Assembly: GCA_036936605.1 (NCBI GenBank)
Contig: JAUPFV010000001.1
Coordinates: 118,924,771 to 118,988,770 of the forward strand
Reading direction: 5' to 3'
DNA length: 64,000 nt
Source of the DNA: Limnanthes douglasii subsp. nivea
Taxonomy: Eukaryota; Streptophyta; Magnoliopsida; Brassicales; Limnanthaceae
The translations under genes were made by a program, and so were the position numbers. Every line of letters starts with the position of its first letter. Positions within the stretch are counted from its first letter, which is position 1. Below are positions 35,167 through 45,115 of this stretch, piece after piece. Under the pieces are notes generated by a model that searched no databases, was not told the origin of the DNA, and saw only the letters and a program-made list of their open reading frames with translations.

Positions 35167-35181
35167 TTATATATCCCCCCC
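35167..35181. repeat. Poly-C tract
   Basis: A run of about 14-15 C within an otherwise AT-rich decayed LINE. A simple repeat, with no sign of function. Confidence 0.7.
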
Positions 35182-36432
35182 CCCCCCCACTCAGCAAGAG
35201 AAACGAATTATAAGCTGATTTTAGGAAAATATTTTTAATGTCTCCAAATTCCATTTGTATCACTCTTCGTCACAATGCTGAACTATACTCACCCATTAAT
35301 CAGCATGTCATGCCCTTCCAATATGTTTTTATACTTCCTTGAATCCAAAAACTTAGCTACACGATCCATCAAATAATTTTTAAAATATTTTTGTTTGATA
35401 ACCCTCACCCATAACCCATTGTCATTTTGTAAGATCTTTCACCCTAGTTTAGCCAATAACGCTTTATTTTGAAATTATTTGTACCTATAAATCCTCACCC
35501 CCTTTTCGGTCTACATATCTTTTCTCATGGCACCCAATGTATCTTTTACCCTCTTTTGTTGAACACATATTGAAATATCTAACAATTTGATCAAATTCAT
35601 TGTACATATGCACTGCGAACTTTATTTTTTTTCATAATATAAGTTAGGATCACGCTCTAAACCAATTGTGCCAGAGTTATCTAATCCGCTAGAGAGATAT
35701 TTTTGGTTTTCCAAATTTCGTAATTTCCCTCCATATTCGTAGTAAGTTGTCAATAAAACCCCACCAGGAGGTGCCCTGAAGAAATTGGCGTACCTATATA
35801 CATCTTTATGGATCCACTAAGACAAAAACCACTGCTAAATGTTAAATCATTTTTGCGACTTTGTTTTATATTTATATAAAATATTTTTATAGACTTCTCA
35901 TCAGTTACCGATTGGCCAAATTCATAAAAAAAACGTAATAATCATTTAATCAAGTCGACTTGTTCTTCTGAAACCTCTGCAAATAAAATTAAATCATCTA
36001 CAAAGAAGATGTAAGAGACTAAGGGCCTTGCCTATGAAGTGGGAATGGACTCTGTTTGCCACTACTACAAAGAGCCTAAATGATAATAGATAATCGGTCA
36101 CATGACAAAAAGGTAATGGATCATTAGATACTTTGTTTGATACCTTAACTTCAGTAGGAAAGACTCAAAATAATTTTCTAATTCACATAATTTGCATCAG
36201 ATTCGACCGCATAACGGAAATAATAAAACTTATCCATATCAATGTGATAGTATCCCCAATGAAAAAAATATGAGATTGTCATATACTTTGGCTAGGTCGA
36301 TCTTAACCATCATATATTCCTTACGCCCTAGTGACTCTAGGCAGTCGATGGTTTAGCTCTTACACCAAGACTAAGTTATTTGTAGTAGATCGGTCGGGAA
36401 GAAAACTTATCTGATTGGGTTTAATATGTTTG

Positions 36433-36437
36433 GCTAC
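36433..36437. repeat. Left target-site duplication of the young Tat-type element
   Basis: GCTAC, compared with ACTAC at 46847-46851. Deleting the element and one copy restores the LINE reading frame across the join (SLV then AKHIKPNQ). Confidence 0.8.
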
Positions 36438-36730
36438 TGATATGAATTAAAGTTGAACTAAGTAAATCAAGAACACAAATCTTCACAGAGAGAGTTTTTA
36501 GTAGTGAAAATAGTATTGCACTTCTGATTATTTCATGAGTGTAACTGTCTTCCTCAGCCTCTATAAATAGACCAGGTGAATCAGTTACAAAGGTGGTTAC
36601 ATAGATGAATATTTACAACTTAGTCCCTATCTCTCTTATAAAAGCTTAATCCTACTTTATATTTGTAAGACTTATCAATCTAGTCCTTACTAATTACATT
36701 TAGGTCCCTGTAGAATATCTTTCCTTATCA
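36438..36730 (-). repeat. 3' LTR of the young Tat-type element
   Basis: 293 bp, ending TG/CA on both strands (plus-strand start TGATATGAATTAAAG, end CTTTCCTTATCA). It matches 46554-46846 except A versus G at the third base and T versus G near the far end. CTATAAATAG at 36561-36570 is self-complementary in its core and could act as a TATA box on either strand. Confidence 0.93.
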
Positions 36731-36745
36731 GTAGCCCCCCTAGTT
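36731..36745 (-). other. Polypurine tract
   Basis: On the minus strand AACTAGGGGGGCTAC stands immediately before the 3' LTR, the usual primer site for plus-strand DNA synthesis. Confidence 0.8.
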
Positions 36746-37294
36746 CTTATACAAACAATTTATAAGAACTAGTCGCTCTTCGAACTTTACTCTGAGCAAA
36801 TACAACTTTCTTCACTTTGCTTCTTCAATGATCTGTGACTTCTCTTCGAATTTATTAATAAGTGCAAACAAATTTCCCAATCGCTTCGAACTTATTAACT
36901 TGAAGTATAGCCTCGCCTTTACTTCGAATATTATTACTAGAAGCATAGTTTTGCTGATACTTCGAAATCCCTGATCCCTACTTGATAGATTGATTAGACC
37001 TTTAATAGTAGACCTATGACACTACACGTTTCCTTTTCGTTTCACATTCCACCCAATGAGAGCAACTCACTGGTTTTGCTTCTCCATATTCTCAACGTCA
37101 CTCCTTTCACCTATAAATACCCAACTCTTCATTCACTGAGAACTTTTTAGAGAAATCACTTCTTGAACCATCTTCAACCTGTTCTTCATCTTCATCCTAC
37201 TCTTCAAGCCATCTTCAACCTGTTCTTCATAAACCTTTAAATCACTTCATCTTTTTCATGCACCAAAGCAACCTCTCAGATCGATACCCATTGT
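36746..37294 (+). promoter_or_regulatory. Promoter and 5' leader of the antisense gene
   Basis: CTATAAATAC at 37111-37120 is a canonical plant TATA box. About 30 bp on, a pyrimidine-rich leader with CTTCATTCACTGAG gives a plausible start site near 37145. The leader holds repeated CATCTTCAACCTGTTCTTCAT motifs (near 37169 and 37210). An upstream ATG at 37258 opens a 17-codon frame that overlaps the main start at 37295 and could limit its translation. TTCGAA(A/C) motifs recur upstream (36780-36970). Promoter activity is inferred, not shown. Confidence 0.6.
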
Positions 37295-40103
37295 ATGAGA
37301 AGATATCCTAAATACAAAAGATCTAAACCCAGAAAACCAGTAAAATCAAAGAAACCTCTTTTCCCTGGTTCTAGCAATCAAGTATTTCGTGCCTACGATT
37401 ATCTTTGCATTTCTCAAAGAGCCAAAGAATACAAGGCTGCTGGGTTGATCTACAACGGTCCTCATTCTTCTTGCACCACTTTTGAATATGGTAACTTCGA
37501 CCCCAACCTTGCCACTTCGTCTTCACCCTTAGCTTCAAACCCAGAAACTAATCAAGAAGCCTTTCCTCCTCGAAATCAACCTACTTCTTTATTGCTGAGA
37601 CCTCATTGGAAATCTAAAGTTGTTACTTTAGACAAGCCACCAACTGATAAAAAACCACAACCCAAATCGCCTGTCCTTCAATTCGAAGCGACTAAAAATC
37701 TTCAATCCAGTTCACTTCCTCCTCAATTCGAAACTATCAAAGTTAAGCGACGCAAAAAATCAACCTTTCTAGCAATGGGCGATGATACAGAGACCTCTTC
37801 TCCTCCCCCAAAAGAAATGGGTGACGTTACACCAGAGAGTAGTCAGCCAATTCCTGTGACTCAACAGGAGACTCAAATCCGAAGTCGCTCTAATGAAGTC
37901 ACTGATGAAGATAACAACAAAGACGATTCTGAAGCTACTGAATCTGATGCCGAAGAGGAATCCGAGGCTGACGGTGTGGTTCCTCCAAAAAAGATTCGAG
38001 GGAAGAAACCTCTTATTACACTTCCCGAGGACGTTGCTGCCTTGGTTCAAGAAAATCTTAAACCACTTTCTCCTCGGTACATTCTTGCCTTAAAGAATGT
38101 ACCCTACAGTTACTACCTCGAGTCAGAGAAAGAGATGCTCAAAAAACTATGGGGATTAACCGATAATATGACTCTTCGACTACCAGTAGAAGGAGAGACA
38201 CCTCTAAACTGTCAGAAAGATGAGTTGGTAGTCTACCCTGAGCTCTTCAACTGGGGACTTCGATTTCCCCTTGATCCGATGATAGTGAGGTACTTCGAAA
38301 TCCATAGATTGTGTCCAACACAAGTCACTCCCAACCAGCTTTTCACTTTATTCTCAGCAATCATGGTATCGAGGCTTGGAGGCATTCCCCTCGAAATCGA
38401 GGACTTCATCTCAGTAACCAAAGTTTCGAATGGCCCAGTTTTGCCATTTTATTACCTAACTCTAGATGATGATTTAAAAATTGTCGACGACCTCCTCGAA
38501 GCCGACAAGTTCTGGAAGCAAAGATTCGTTTTCTTATCATGAGCTTGGGAAAACGGCAAAGAGATTTCCGATGCCAATCCCTCAAAACTCACCCTTACTT
38601 GGAGAGATAGCAGTAAGTAACACCTCCCCCTTTTTTTTACTTAGTCAAATTAATCAAGTTTATTTATCTAACTGTTTATCTCCCTTTTCCTTAGAAATTC
38701 CGAGGCGATTTAAGAGTCGTCGAAAAGAAGCCAAGGTCATCTTCCAGCAAATGGCTGAGTGGGCAGAAAAGTCTTGGGGAAATGGCTTTCACTCAGCCTT
38801 TAAGCCGATCAACTTCGTCAACAGCCATCTCTGGCGTATATCCTTAGGGGCTGACTTCCCTCAAGATCCGATGATCCCCCCGGATCCTATCCTAGCAGTT
38901 CAGAGGATACTTGCACCAGATGGGAAATGCTATCTTCCGACCCGGAATCGAAGTGACAGCCACCTACCATTGAAAAAGAAGGGGAAGCAAACCCTCAAAA
39001 AACCCAAAACAATCAAGGCTAAGCCTTCCAACACCTCGAAGACTGTAGGAAATCGAAAAGCATCTGCAACTCAGCTTCCCCCCATCTCCGAAGAAGACGA
39101 ACCTGTTCTGAAAAAGAAAAAGAACAATTCTCCAAAGAAGAAAAAGAGTAAGTCTAGCACGTCAAAGAAAAAGAACGAGGCTGATATACTAGTGCACGGG
39201 AAAACTTTTATCGAAGAAAACCCTGATGGAGGACTGACACTAGGAGATAATCAAGTAGACGATTACCTCAACCTCGAAAACTTCAATTCAAGCGGGGATT
39301 TTGCATTTACTGGCAATGATTCTCAACGTACCAATTTTACTCCATCAACTTCTACTGGGGCTGCTATGGCTTCGACATCTAACGCCATCGTTCCTGTTCA
39401 TCACCAACCAACAATCTTTCCTAATTCAGACAAATCCGATGAGGTAGCTTCGATCCTTCATCCTTTTGAGAATTTAAGTGCTACAGCCAATAAATTATGT
39501 GAAGAAGTAAAAAATTCACACGCACAATTGGAGTTTCTTGCAAAAAAATTGATCAAGAGCAAAAAAGAAACAGAGTCTGAAAAGACTTCGAAAATGGAGG
39601 CACTTCAGAAATTCGAAGCTGAAAAAGACAAACTTCTTAAAGAGCACAAAGAAAAAGTCGAAGCTCTAGAGACTTCTCATCGACAAGCTCTTGAAGACCT
39701 AAATTCTCAACATTCCACTGCTATCTCCGAGGCAAAGCAAAAATCTTCCGATGCTGAGAAACTTGTTAAAGAAACTCAGGAGAAGCTGGAGAATTGCCAA
39801 ACTGAGTTGACTACGCTTCGAACAAAATTCGAGGAAGAAAAGAATATTGCCATCAAAAAGGCTGAAGCCGCCGTTGGTTCTTTAATGCTTGAAGGTATCA
39901 AGAAAGCTCAAATTGATACAGCTATTCAACTTCTTCGAGAGGTTCATGCTGCCTGTCCAAGGATGGATCTATCGGATCTTTGGAAACAAGTTCCTGAAGA
40001 AAGTCGCCCGAGGGAAGCATTCGAGGTGCCACCAAGCTCCTCAGAAGAAGAAGAAGATGCTTCAGAAGAGGAGTCATCGGAAGAAGAAGAAGAAGATGCC
40101 TAA
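37295..40103 (+). CDS. Antisense extra ORF of the Tat element, two exons, one internal TGA
   Basis: Exon 1 (37295-38612) starts with a very basic N-terminus. After an acidic low-complexity middle comes a domain (residues about 265-415) with YPELFNWGLRFPLDPMIVRY and TPNQLFTLFSAIMVSRLGG, resembling Pfam Transposase_28 (putative gypsy-type transposon). A TGA at 38540-38542 interrupts it after WKQRFVFLS, yet the frame continues as AWENGKEISD to the splice donor. Exon 2 (38695-40103) joins in phase and encodes WGNGFHSAFKPINFVNSHLW, Lys-rich nuclear-localisation-like runs (KKKKNNSPKKKKSK), a coiled coil of about 170 residues and a Glu/Ser-rich acidic tail. It runs opposite to gag-pol. Similar antisense ORFs (Grande gene 23) have no known function; a nuclear nucleic-acid-binding or regulatory role is a guess. 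Confidence 0.8.
38613..38694 (+). other. 82-bp intron of the antisense gene
   Basis: Donor GTAAGTAAC at 38613 and acceptor CCCTTTTCCTTAG ending at 38694, with a pyrimidine-rich tract before the acceptor and an A-rich branch-like CTAAC near 38668. Exon 1 ends after one base of a codon (38612) and exon 2 supplies AA, giving Lys. The exon 2 frame is exactly the long open frame that runs to 40103. In-phase joining of two independently long frames strongly supports the intron. Confidence 0.88.
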
Positions 40104-40260
40104 TAGGCTAGGCAGTTTGTTTTTGTGATGTTTGTTTTTTGTGTATTTGGTTAAGTACTTCTCCCCTTTTTTGTAAACTTCGTATTTTATCCAACGAACA
40201 AATCACTTCTTTTTTTTATATCTTAAATTTCTGGTATACTTGTTTAAACCGGTTATTTCT
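40104..40260 (+). other. 3' UTR of the antisense gene
   Basis: T-rich sequence after the TAA at 40101-40103 with TTTTGTGATGTTTG and TTTGTAAA motifs of a plant 3' UTR. It leads into the 34-bp array. No exact poly(A) site could be fixed. Confidence 0.45.
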
Positions 40261-40464
40261 AAAATTAGATGCACTCATAAGACGTGGCACCTCGAAAATT
40301 AGATGCACTCATAAGACGTGGCACCTCGAAAATTAGATGCACTCATAAGACGTGGCACCTCGAAAATTAGATGCACTCATAAGACGTGGCACCTCGAAAA
40401 TTAGATGCACTCATAAGACGTGGCACCTCGAAAATTAGATGCACTCATAAGACGTGGCACCTCG
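40261..40464. repeat. 34-bp tandem repeat, six perfect copies
   Basis: Unit AAAATTAGATGCACTCATAA followed by GACGTGGCACCTCG, repeated six times without a mismatch (starts 40261, 40295, 40329, 40363, 40397, 40431), then a partial AAAATTT. Each unit has ACGTGGC, the core of the plant ABRE/G-box family. The array lies between the convergent ends of gag-pol and the antisense gene. Short tandem arrays in the 3' untranslated region of Tat elements are known and can seed satellites. The lack of any divergence implies recent amplification. Confidence 0.95.
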
Positions 40465-40700
40465 AAAATTTGGTTGTTTCTTCAAAGCTATTGCTTCGGA
40501 AAATTATTCTTGGCTAACTTCCAAAGATGATCAATCTTTGCCAAGTCACCAAAATAATAAATCACGCATTAGTAAACAACCAATAGCCAAAATAAATTTT
40601 ATTAAAAAATTCAATATTAACCAGACACCTCGTTAAAACCTTTCTGGGCCAACAGATAAGGAAAGAGTATGTCTGTTTTACAAAAATTCGAAGTTTGGTT
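40465..40700 (-). other. Spacer between the pol end and the repeat array
   Basis: Untranslated region downstream of pol on the minus strand. The plus-strand 60-codon frame at 40454-40636 starts in the last repeat unit and is not supported. Confidence 0.45.
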
Positions 40701-40925
40701 TCATTCACAGTACAACTTCAAATGCTCTACATTCCAAGGATGTTTGAGCATCCTCCCCTCTTGATCAGACAACCTGTAGGAACCTGGCTTGACCTTCATT
40801 TTAACTTCGTAAGGACCTTCCCAATTCGGAGCCAATTTTCCAAGGTGCTTGTCCCTAGTATGAAGAAATAATTTTCGTAACACTCGATCGCCAATTTTGA
40901 ATTCTCTCCTCTTACTTTAGCATCG
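40701..40925 (-). pseudogene. Integrase C-terminus, displaced by a frameshift
   Basis: The end of integrase (from REFKIGDRVLRKLF near 40915 through PNWEGPYEVKMKVKPGSYRL to HPWNVEHLKLYCE and the stop at 40701) lies one frame away from the main pol frame. The main frame instead runs on into unrelated sequence to 40796. A single-base loss near 40918-40925 (AAAGTAAGAGGAGAG) accounts for it. This GPY/F-type tail is needed for integration in related elements, so this copy's integrase is probably defective. Confidence 0.85.
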
Positions 40926-43900
40926 TATCTGCTTCTCATTAATGTTTGATAATGGATCACATTCAAATGTGCTTTGACCCTTTTTTCCTCTAACAAATAA
41001 AGCTCAACCCTTCTAGCTTCATCATTATCCACATCGGAATATCGTAGTAATCTGTAAGAAGGCAATGTAGATTCAGCAGGGCACACAGCATCCATTCCAT
41101 ATACCAAAGAAAAAGGAGTCTCTTTTGTAGCCTCTCTAGGGGTTGTTCTATATGCCCACAACACTTCTTGAAGATAATTTGGCCATTTCCCTGCTGCACC
41201 TGCCAAATTTTTCTTCAAACCATCCAAAATAGATCTATTCGTAACTTCCACCTGTCCATTTGCTTGGGGGTGGAAAGGAGTAGAAAAGCATTGCTGTATC
41301 CCTTTTGAAGAGCAAAAAGAATCCATTTCCTTGTTATTAAATTGAGGACCGTTGTCAGTCGTTATTTTTCGAGGAACTCCAAAACGGTAGCAGATGTTAC
41401 TCTGAATAAACTTGATTACATCCTTAGCTTTTGTCCCAGGTAAAGGTTCTGCTTCTGCCCACTTCGAAAAATAATCAACCGCAACTATAATCATCTGTCT
41501 TCCACCAGAAGCCATATGTAATGGTCCTACTAAATCAATCCCCCACCTATCGAAAGGAACCGCCTCTGAGATTGTCATTAAGGGTACTGCTGGTTTATGT
41601 ATCAAATTTGCATACCTTTGGCAAGTATCACAACTTCGAACTAACAGCTTGGCGTCCTGCAAAATGGTAGGCCAATAATATCCTGCCAACAATACCCTAC
41701 GCGTTAAAGCTTTGAATCCACAATGAGCTGATCCATCCCCATCATGCAGCTCGGATAGGATGTTTTGAGACTCTTGCTTGCTTAGACATCGTAGCAAAGG
41801 TTTCGACGCAGACCTTTTGTACAATACCCCATCCAATACCACATAGCCAAGAGCTTTATACTTTATTTTCTTGAGCAAGTGTTTGTCAAGAGGTAATATT
41901 CCCTTCGAAATAAAGTTTAAAAAATCAAACCTCCAATCTCCTTGAACGCACATCGGATCATTTACTACCTCATTAACAACTTCACACTGCTCAGAATTCG
42001 ATATGATCGAAGGCGATGGTTGTGTTATGATCCGTGGATATTCTTCAGAGTAGGCCATTGTTGCCAAAGAATCAGCCATTGTGTTGCTACCTCTTCGAAT
42101 ATGCTCCACTTCGACATTTTCAAACTGTGCCATCATTCCTCGTAATTCTTGTAAGTATAAAATCAAACGTTCCTTTTTAGCTTCTGATACTCCCTTAACA
42201 TGGTTAACTACCAACTGCGAATCTGTTTCCAAGCGCACAAATATTGCTCCACAAATCTTTGCTAACCGCAATCCTGCTAGCACAGCTTCATATTCAGCTT
42301 CATTGTTCGAAGCATGAAATCCAAATTTTATAGCTTGAAACATAAACTCCCCTGTTGGTGCCACCAACTCAACTCCTGCACTTGACCCTTTATTACTGGA
42401 CCCCCCATCAGTTCGTATCATCCACGTCGGATTCTCGTTCACTTTTTCCCCATCTTTCTCTTCGGATCTATTCGAGTGGAACTCGACCAAGAAGTCTGCT
42501 AAGGGTTGAGCTTTAATAGCTGTTCGAGGAGAAAACAACACATCGAAATCTCCCAACTCTACAGACCACTTAGTCATCCTTCCTGAAATGTCTGGCTTCT
42601 GCAACACATTTTTTAATGGATATGAAGTTCGAACCACAATCGTATGTGCCTGAAAGTAAGGGCGCATTTTTCTCGCTGCCACTACTATACACAATGCCAA
42701 TTTTTTGAGCTTCAAATAGTGTTTCTCAGCATCCACCAAACTTTTGCTGACATAGTAGACAGGCTTCGAAATTTTCGTATCTTCACTGACCAGAACTGCA
42801 CTCACTGCATAATCCGATACTGCTATATACAAAAATAACTGCTCACCCTTTCGAGTCTTTGTCAATATTTCAGGAGAGGACAAAAGATTTTTGATCTTCA
42901 TAAAAGCTTCTTCACAATCCGAAGTCCACTCAAATTTATTAGGTCTACGCAGCACCTGGAAAAAAGGCAAGCACTTATCTGAAAAACGAGAAATGAATCT
43001 GTTCAACGCTGCTAACCTGCCCGTTAACATTTGTACTTCTTTGATATTCCGAGGTGAAGACATCGATATCAGAGCCTTCAATTGTTCTGGATCCACTTCG
43101 ATTCCTCTTTCACTAATCATGTACCCCAGAAACTTACCAGATCGGACTCCAAAAATACATTTTTCTGGATTCAACTTCAATTGTATGGCTCTGAGATTCA
43201 AAAACATCTCTTCTAAATCATCAATGTGTTCATCATCACTTTTGCTTTTAACAAGCATATCATCAATGTACACTTCGATATTTCTCCCTATTTGTGAAGC
43301 AAACGCCTTATTCATTAGCCTTTGATATGTTGAACCAGCATTTTTTAATCCGAATGGCATCACTCTATAGCAGTGCAAACCTCTGTCAGTGATAAAAGTC
43401 GTGCTTTCTTCATCATCTGGATTCATTCGAATCTGATTATACCCCGAAAATGCATCCATAAATGTCAAGATTTTATTTCCCGAAGTGAAATCCACTAACT
43501 GATCGATTCGAGGCACTGGAAAAGGATCTTTTGGACAGGCTCTATTCAGATCTGTGAAGTCCACGCACATTCGCCATTTTCCGTTCTTCTTTTTTACCAC
43601 CACAGGATTAGCTGTCCACCTCGGATAATTGGCTTCCCTGATATGCCCCATCTTATATAGTCGATCCACCTCAGCAACTATGGCTTCGGATTTTTCCAAC
43701 GAAAAAGCTCTTCTTTTTTGAATTATCGGTTTGATCTTCGGATCCACCGCCAAGCTATGACATAAGATATCACTTGGGACCCCCACTACGTCTTCGGACC
43801 TCCAAGCAAATACATCCAAATTCTCAGACAAAAATTTCAACAATTTTTCTCGCATTGATAAAGATAACAGAGTCCCGATTCGAAGTACCCTGCCATTACT

Positions 43901-43993
43901 GAAAACAAATTCTTCTATTTCTTCATTCACCACCACAGAACTCGGGGTTGACCTCGGATCATCAATTCCCTCATCTATGCCACCAGAAGACAA
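40796..43993 (-). CDS. Pol: reverse transcriptase, RNase H, integrase
   Basis: A 1065-codon open frame with no chromodomain. RT starts near residue 95; RACPKDPFPVPRIDQL is at about 148 and the catalytic YIDD at 242-245. RNase H begins near 525 with TDGGSSNKGS, NNEAEYEAVLAGL and the LETDSQ Asp; all catalytic acids are visible. Integrase has the H-x-H/C-x2-C zinc domain (about 749-790, CDTC) and the core WGIDLVGPL (about 819), TDNGPQF (about 879) and NGQVEVTNR (about 915), giving D,D-35-E. The 40 residues before 40796 are out of frame because of the shift near 40920. The Met at 43993 is only the first Met after the TAG at 44006; the frame is continuous with the protease upstream of it. Confidence 0.93.
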   Translation of the reverse strand: MSSGGIDEGIDDPRSTPSSVVVNEEIEEFVFSNGRVLRIGTLLSLSMREKLLKFLSENLDVFAWRSEDVVGVPSDILCHSLAVDPKIKPIIQKRRAFSLEKSEAIVAEVDRLYKMGHIREANYPRWTANPVVVKKKNGKWRMCVDFTDLNRACPKDPFPVPRIDQLVDFTSGNKILTFMDAFSGYNQIRMNPDDEESTTFITDRGLHCYRVMPFGLKNAGSTYQRLMNKAFASQIGRNIEVYIDDMLVKSKSDDEHIDDLEEMFLNLRAIQLKLNPEKCIFGVRSGKFLGYMISERGIEVDPEQLKALISMSSPRNIKEVQMLTGRLAALNRFISRFSDKCLPFFQVLRRPNKFEWTSDCEEAFMKIKNLLSSPEILTKTRKGEQLFLYIAVSDYAVSAVLVSEDTKISKPVYYVSKSLVDAEKHYLKLKKLALCIVVAARKMRPYFQAHTIVVRTSYPLKNVLQKPDISGRMTKWSVELGDFDVLFSPRTAIKAQPLADFLVEFHSNRSEEKDGEKVNENPTWMIRTDGGSSNKGSSAGVELVAPTGEFMFQAIKFGFHASNNEAEYEAVLAGLRLAKICGAIFVRLETDSQLVVNHVKGVSEAKKERLILYLQELRGMMAQFENVEVEHIRRGSNTMADSLATMAYSEEYPRIITQPSPSIISNSEQCEVVNEVVNDPMCVQGDWRFDFLNFISKGILPLDKHLLKKIKYKALGYVVLDGVLYKRSASKPLLRCLSKQESQNILSELHDGDGSAHCGFKALTRRVLLAGYYWPTILQDAKLLVRSCDTCQRYANLIHKPAVPLMTISEAVPFDRWGIDLVGPLHMASGGRQMIIVAVDYFSKWAEAEPLPGTKAKDVIKFIQSNICYRFGVPRKITTDNGPQFNNKEMDSFCSSKGIQQCFSTPFHPQANGQVEVTNRSILDGLKKNLAGAAGKWPNYLQEVLWAYRTTPREATKETPFSLVYGMDAVCPAESTLPSYRLLRYSDVDNDEARRVELYLLEEKRVKAHLNVIHYQTLMRSRYDAKVRGENSKLAIECYENYFFILGTSTLENWLRIGKVLTKLK

Positions 43994-44005
43994 CCCCCCA
44001 AACTG

Positions 44006-44788
44006 CTAGTTCTCCATCAGATCATCAATATTTTTGCCTCGTAATCTAAACGCAGCAGCGTAACATTCTCTTGCAACCTTTTGATCACTTCGAACTACAC
44101 CGACACGATCCTCGATCACATACTTCAAACATTGGTGAACCGTAGAGACTACAGCATACATTTTAGCCAGCCACGACCTTCCAAAAATAGCATTGTAGCT
44201 CGATGGGCAATCCACCACCACAAAAAGCACTTGTACTTTCTTTTTGAAAGGCCCCTTTCCCAAAGAAATATGTCCCTCGAACTCTCCTATCACATTTTCC
44301 GTTGCACCAGTAAACCCAATAATAGTTCTCTCAGACCTTTCTATTCGAGGTGGAGCGGTTAATCTATCATAAGTTGACTTGAAAAGTACATTGGCAGAGC
44401 TCCCGGTATCAATCAATACTCGTCGAATCTCCACCCCGCACACCTCTGCTCCTATGACCACTGCATCTTCATGTGGCCCAGTAATCCCTCTTAAAGCATC
44501 CCCATCAAAAATTATAAAGGGCACATCCTTCTTGTTGCCTAGGTGTGCCGATGCTCCTCCTTCAATTTGGCGCGTTAAATTCACTATGTGCCTCTTCCTC
44601 GAATTATTAGTGTTGTTAGTCATTGAATCTCCCCCAAATATTGTCAGTGACTCAAAGAAGGCACACAAATCTCGAACACGTCCCTGACGCATCGGCTCAT
44701 CTATTGACATTAACAATAGTCGACTAGGGTCTGGGTCGACATATTCCGAGGCCACATCAAACTCGTCACCTGCAGTATCTAAAATCAT
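44006..44788 (-). CDS. Aspartic protease segment of gag-pol
   Basis: A 260-codon frame in register with both gag and pol. The active site VLIDTGSSANVLF lies at about residues 121-133, with downstream TIIGFTG (flap side) and YNAIFGRSWLAKM (the usual C-terminal ILGR block). The enzyme cleaves the polyprotein during particle maturation. TAG codons bound it at 44801-44803 upstream and 44006-44008 downstream. The N-terminal Met at 44788 is unlikely to be a real start. Confidence 0.9.
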   Translation of the reverse strand: MILDTAGDEFDVASEYVDPDPSRLLLMSIDEPMRQGRVRDLCAFFESLTIFGGDSMTNNTNNSRKRHIVNLTRQIEGGASAHLGNKKDVPFIIFDGDALRGITGPHEDAVVIGAEVCGVEIRRVLIDTGSSANVLFKSTYDRLTAPPRIERSERTIIGFTGATENVIGEFEGHISLGKGPFKKKVQVLFVVVDCPSSYNAIFGRSWLAKMYAVVSTVHQCLKYVIEDRVGVVRSDQKVARECYAAAFRLRGKNIDDLMEN

Positions 44789-44800
44789 CAGTGCAGTTTC

Positions 44801-45115
44801 CTACTTAGAATTAGGATTACCAATTTTCGGAGCTGCAGCTTTAGCATTCTTCCTGACATATTCCAACAACTTCCCATTTTCTATCAAAATCTGCATCTCC
44901 TTTTTTAGAGCAATGCAATCATTTGTATCATGGCCAACATCATCATGATACCTGCAGAACTTATTATTGCGCTCCTCTCTTGGCCTGTTAATTGCTGGTG
45001 GCTTTCTAAAATTTATTGTTCCCCTTGTTTTTTCATATATCGAAGCCACACTTTCAGTCAGATCCGCATAGTAATCTGGCCTTACCCATACGTTCGATCT
45101 GGATCTAAACTGTTG
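44801..45115 (-). CDS. Gag zinc-knuckle and linker segment
   Basis: Codons between the TAG at 45116-45118 and the TAG at 44801-44803, in the gag and pol register. It contains FCRYHDDVGHDTNDCIALKK, the single C/H knuckle of Tat-type gag that binds element RNA, and then EMQILIENGKLLEYVRKNAK. With the gag frame ending at 45116, a full gag would need the first TAG to be decoded. Confidence 0.85.
   Translation of the reverse strand, partial: QQFRSRSNVWVRPDYYADLTESVASIYEKTRGTINFRKPPAINRPREERNNKFCRYHDDVGHDTNDCIALKKEMQILIENGKLLEYVRKNAKAAAPKIGNPNSK

Larger units (their letters stand above)
34620..36437 (-). mobile_element. Decayed L1-type LINE, 3' half (RT end, zf-RVT)
   Basis: On the minus strand the RT continues from the nested insertion point: AKHIKPNQISFLPDRSTTNN at 36437-36375, then the catalytic block FFVDDLILFAEVSEEQV near 36010-35960. 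A zf-RVT-like region lies near 35180-34890, where a 14-15 bp C run (35167-35181) interrupts the coding. The left end is not resolved; no poly(A) or target duplication was found. The 5' half lies at 46847-48330, beyond the young gypsy element. Confidence 0.75.

Noticed and set aside
40261..40464. Regular repeats resembling a CRISPR array
   Set aside because: The six 34-bp units are directly adjacent without spacers, lie inside a plant retrotransposon, and no cas genes are present. It is a tandem minisatellite.
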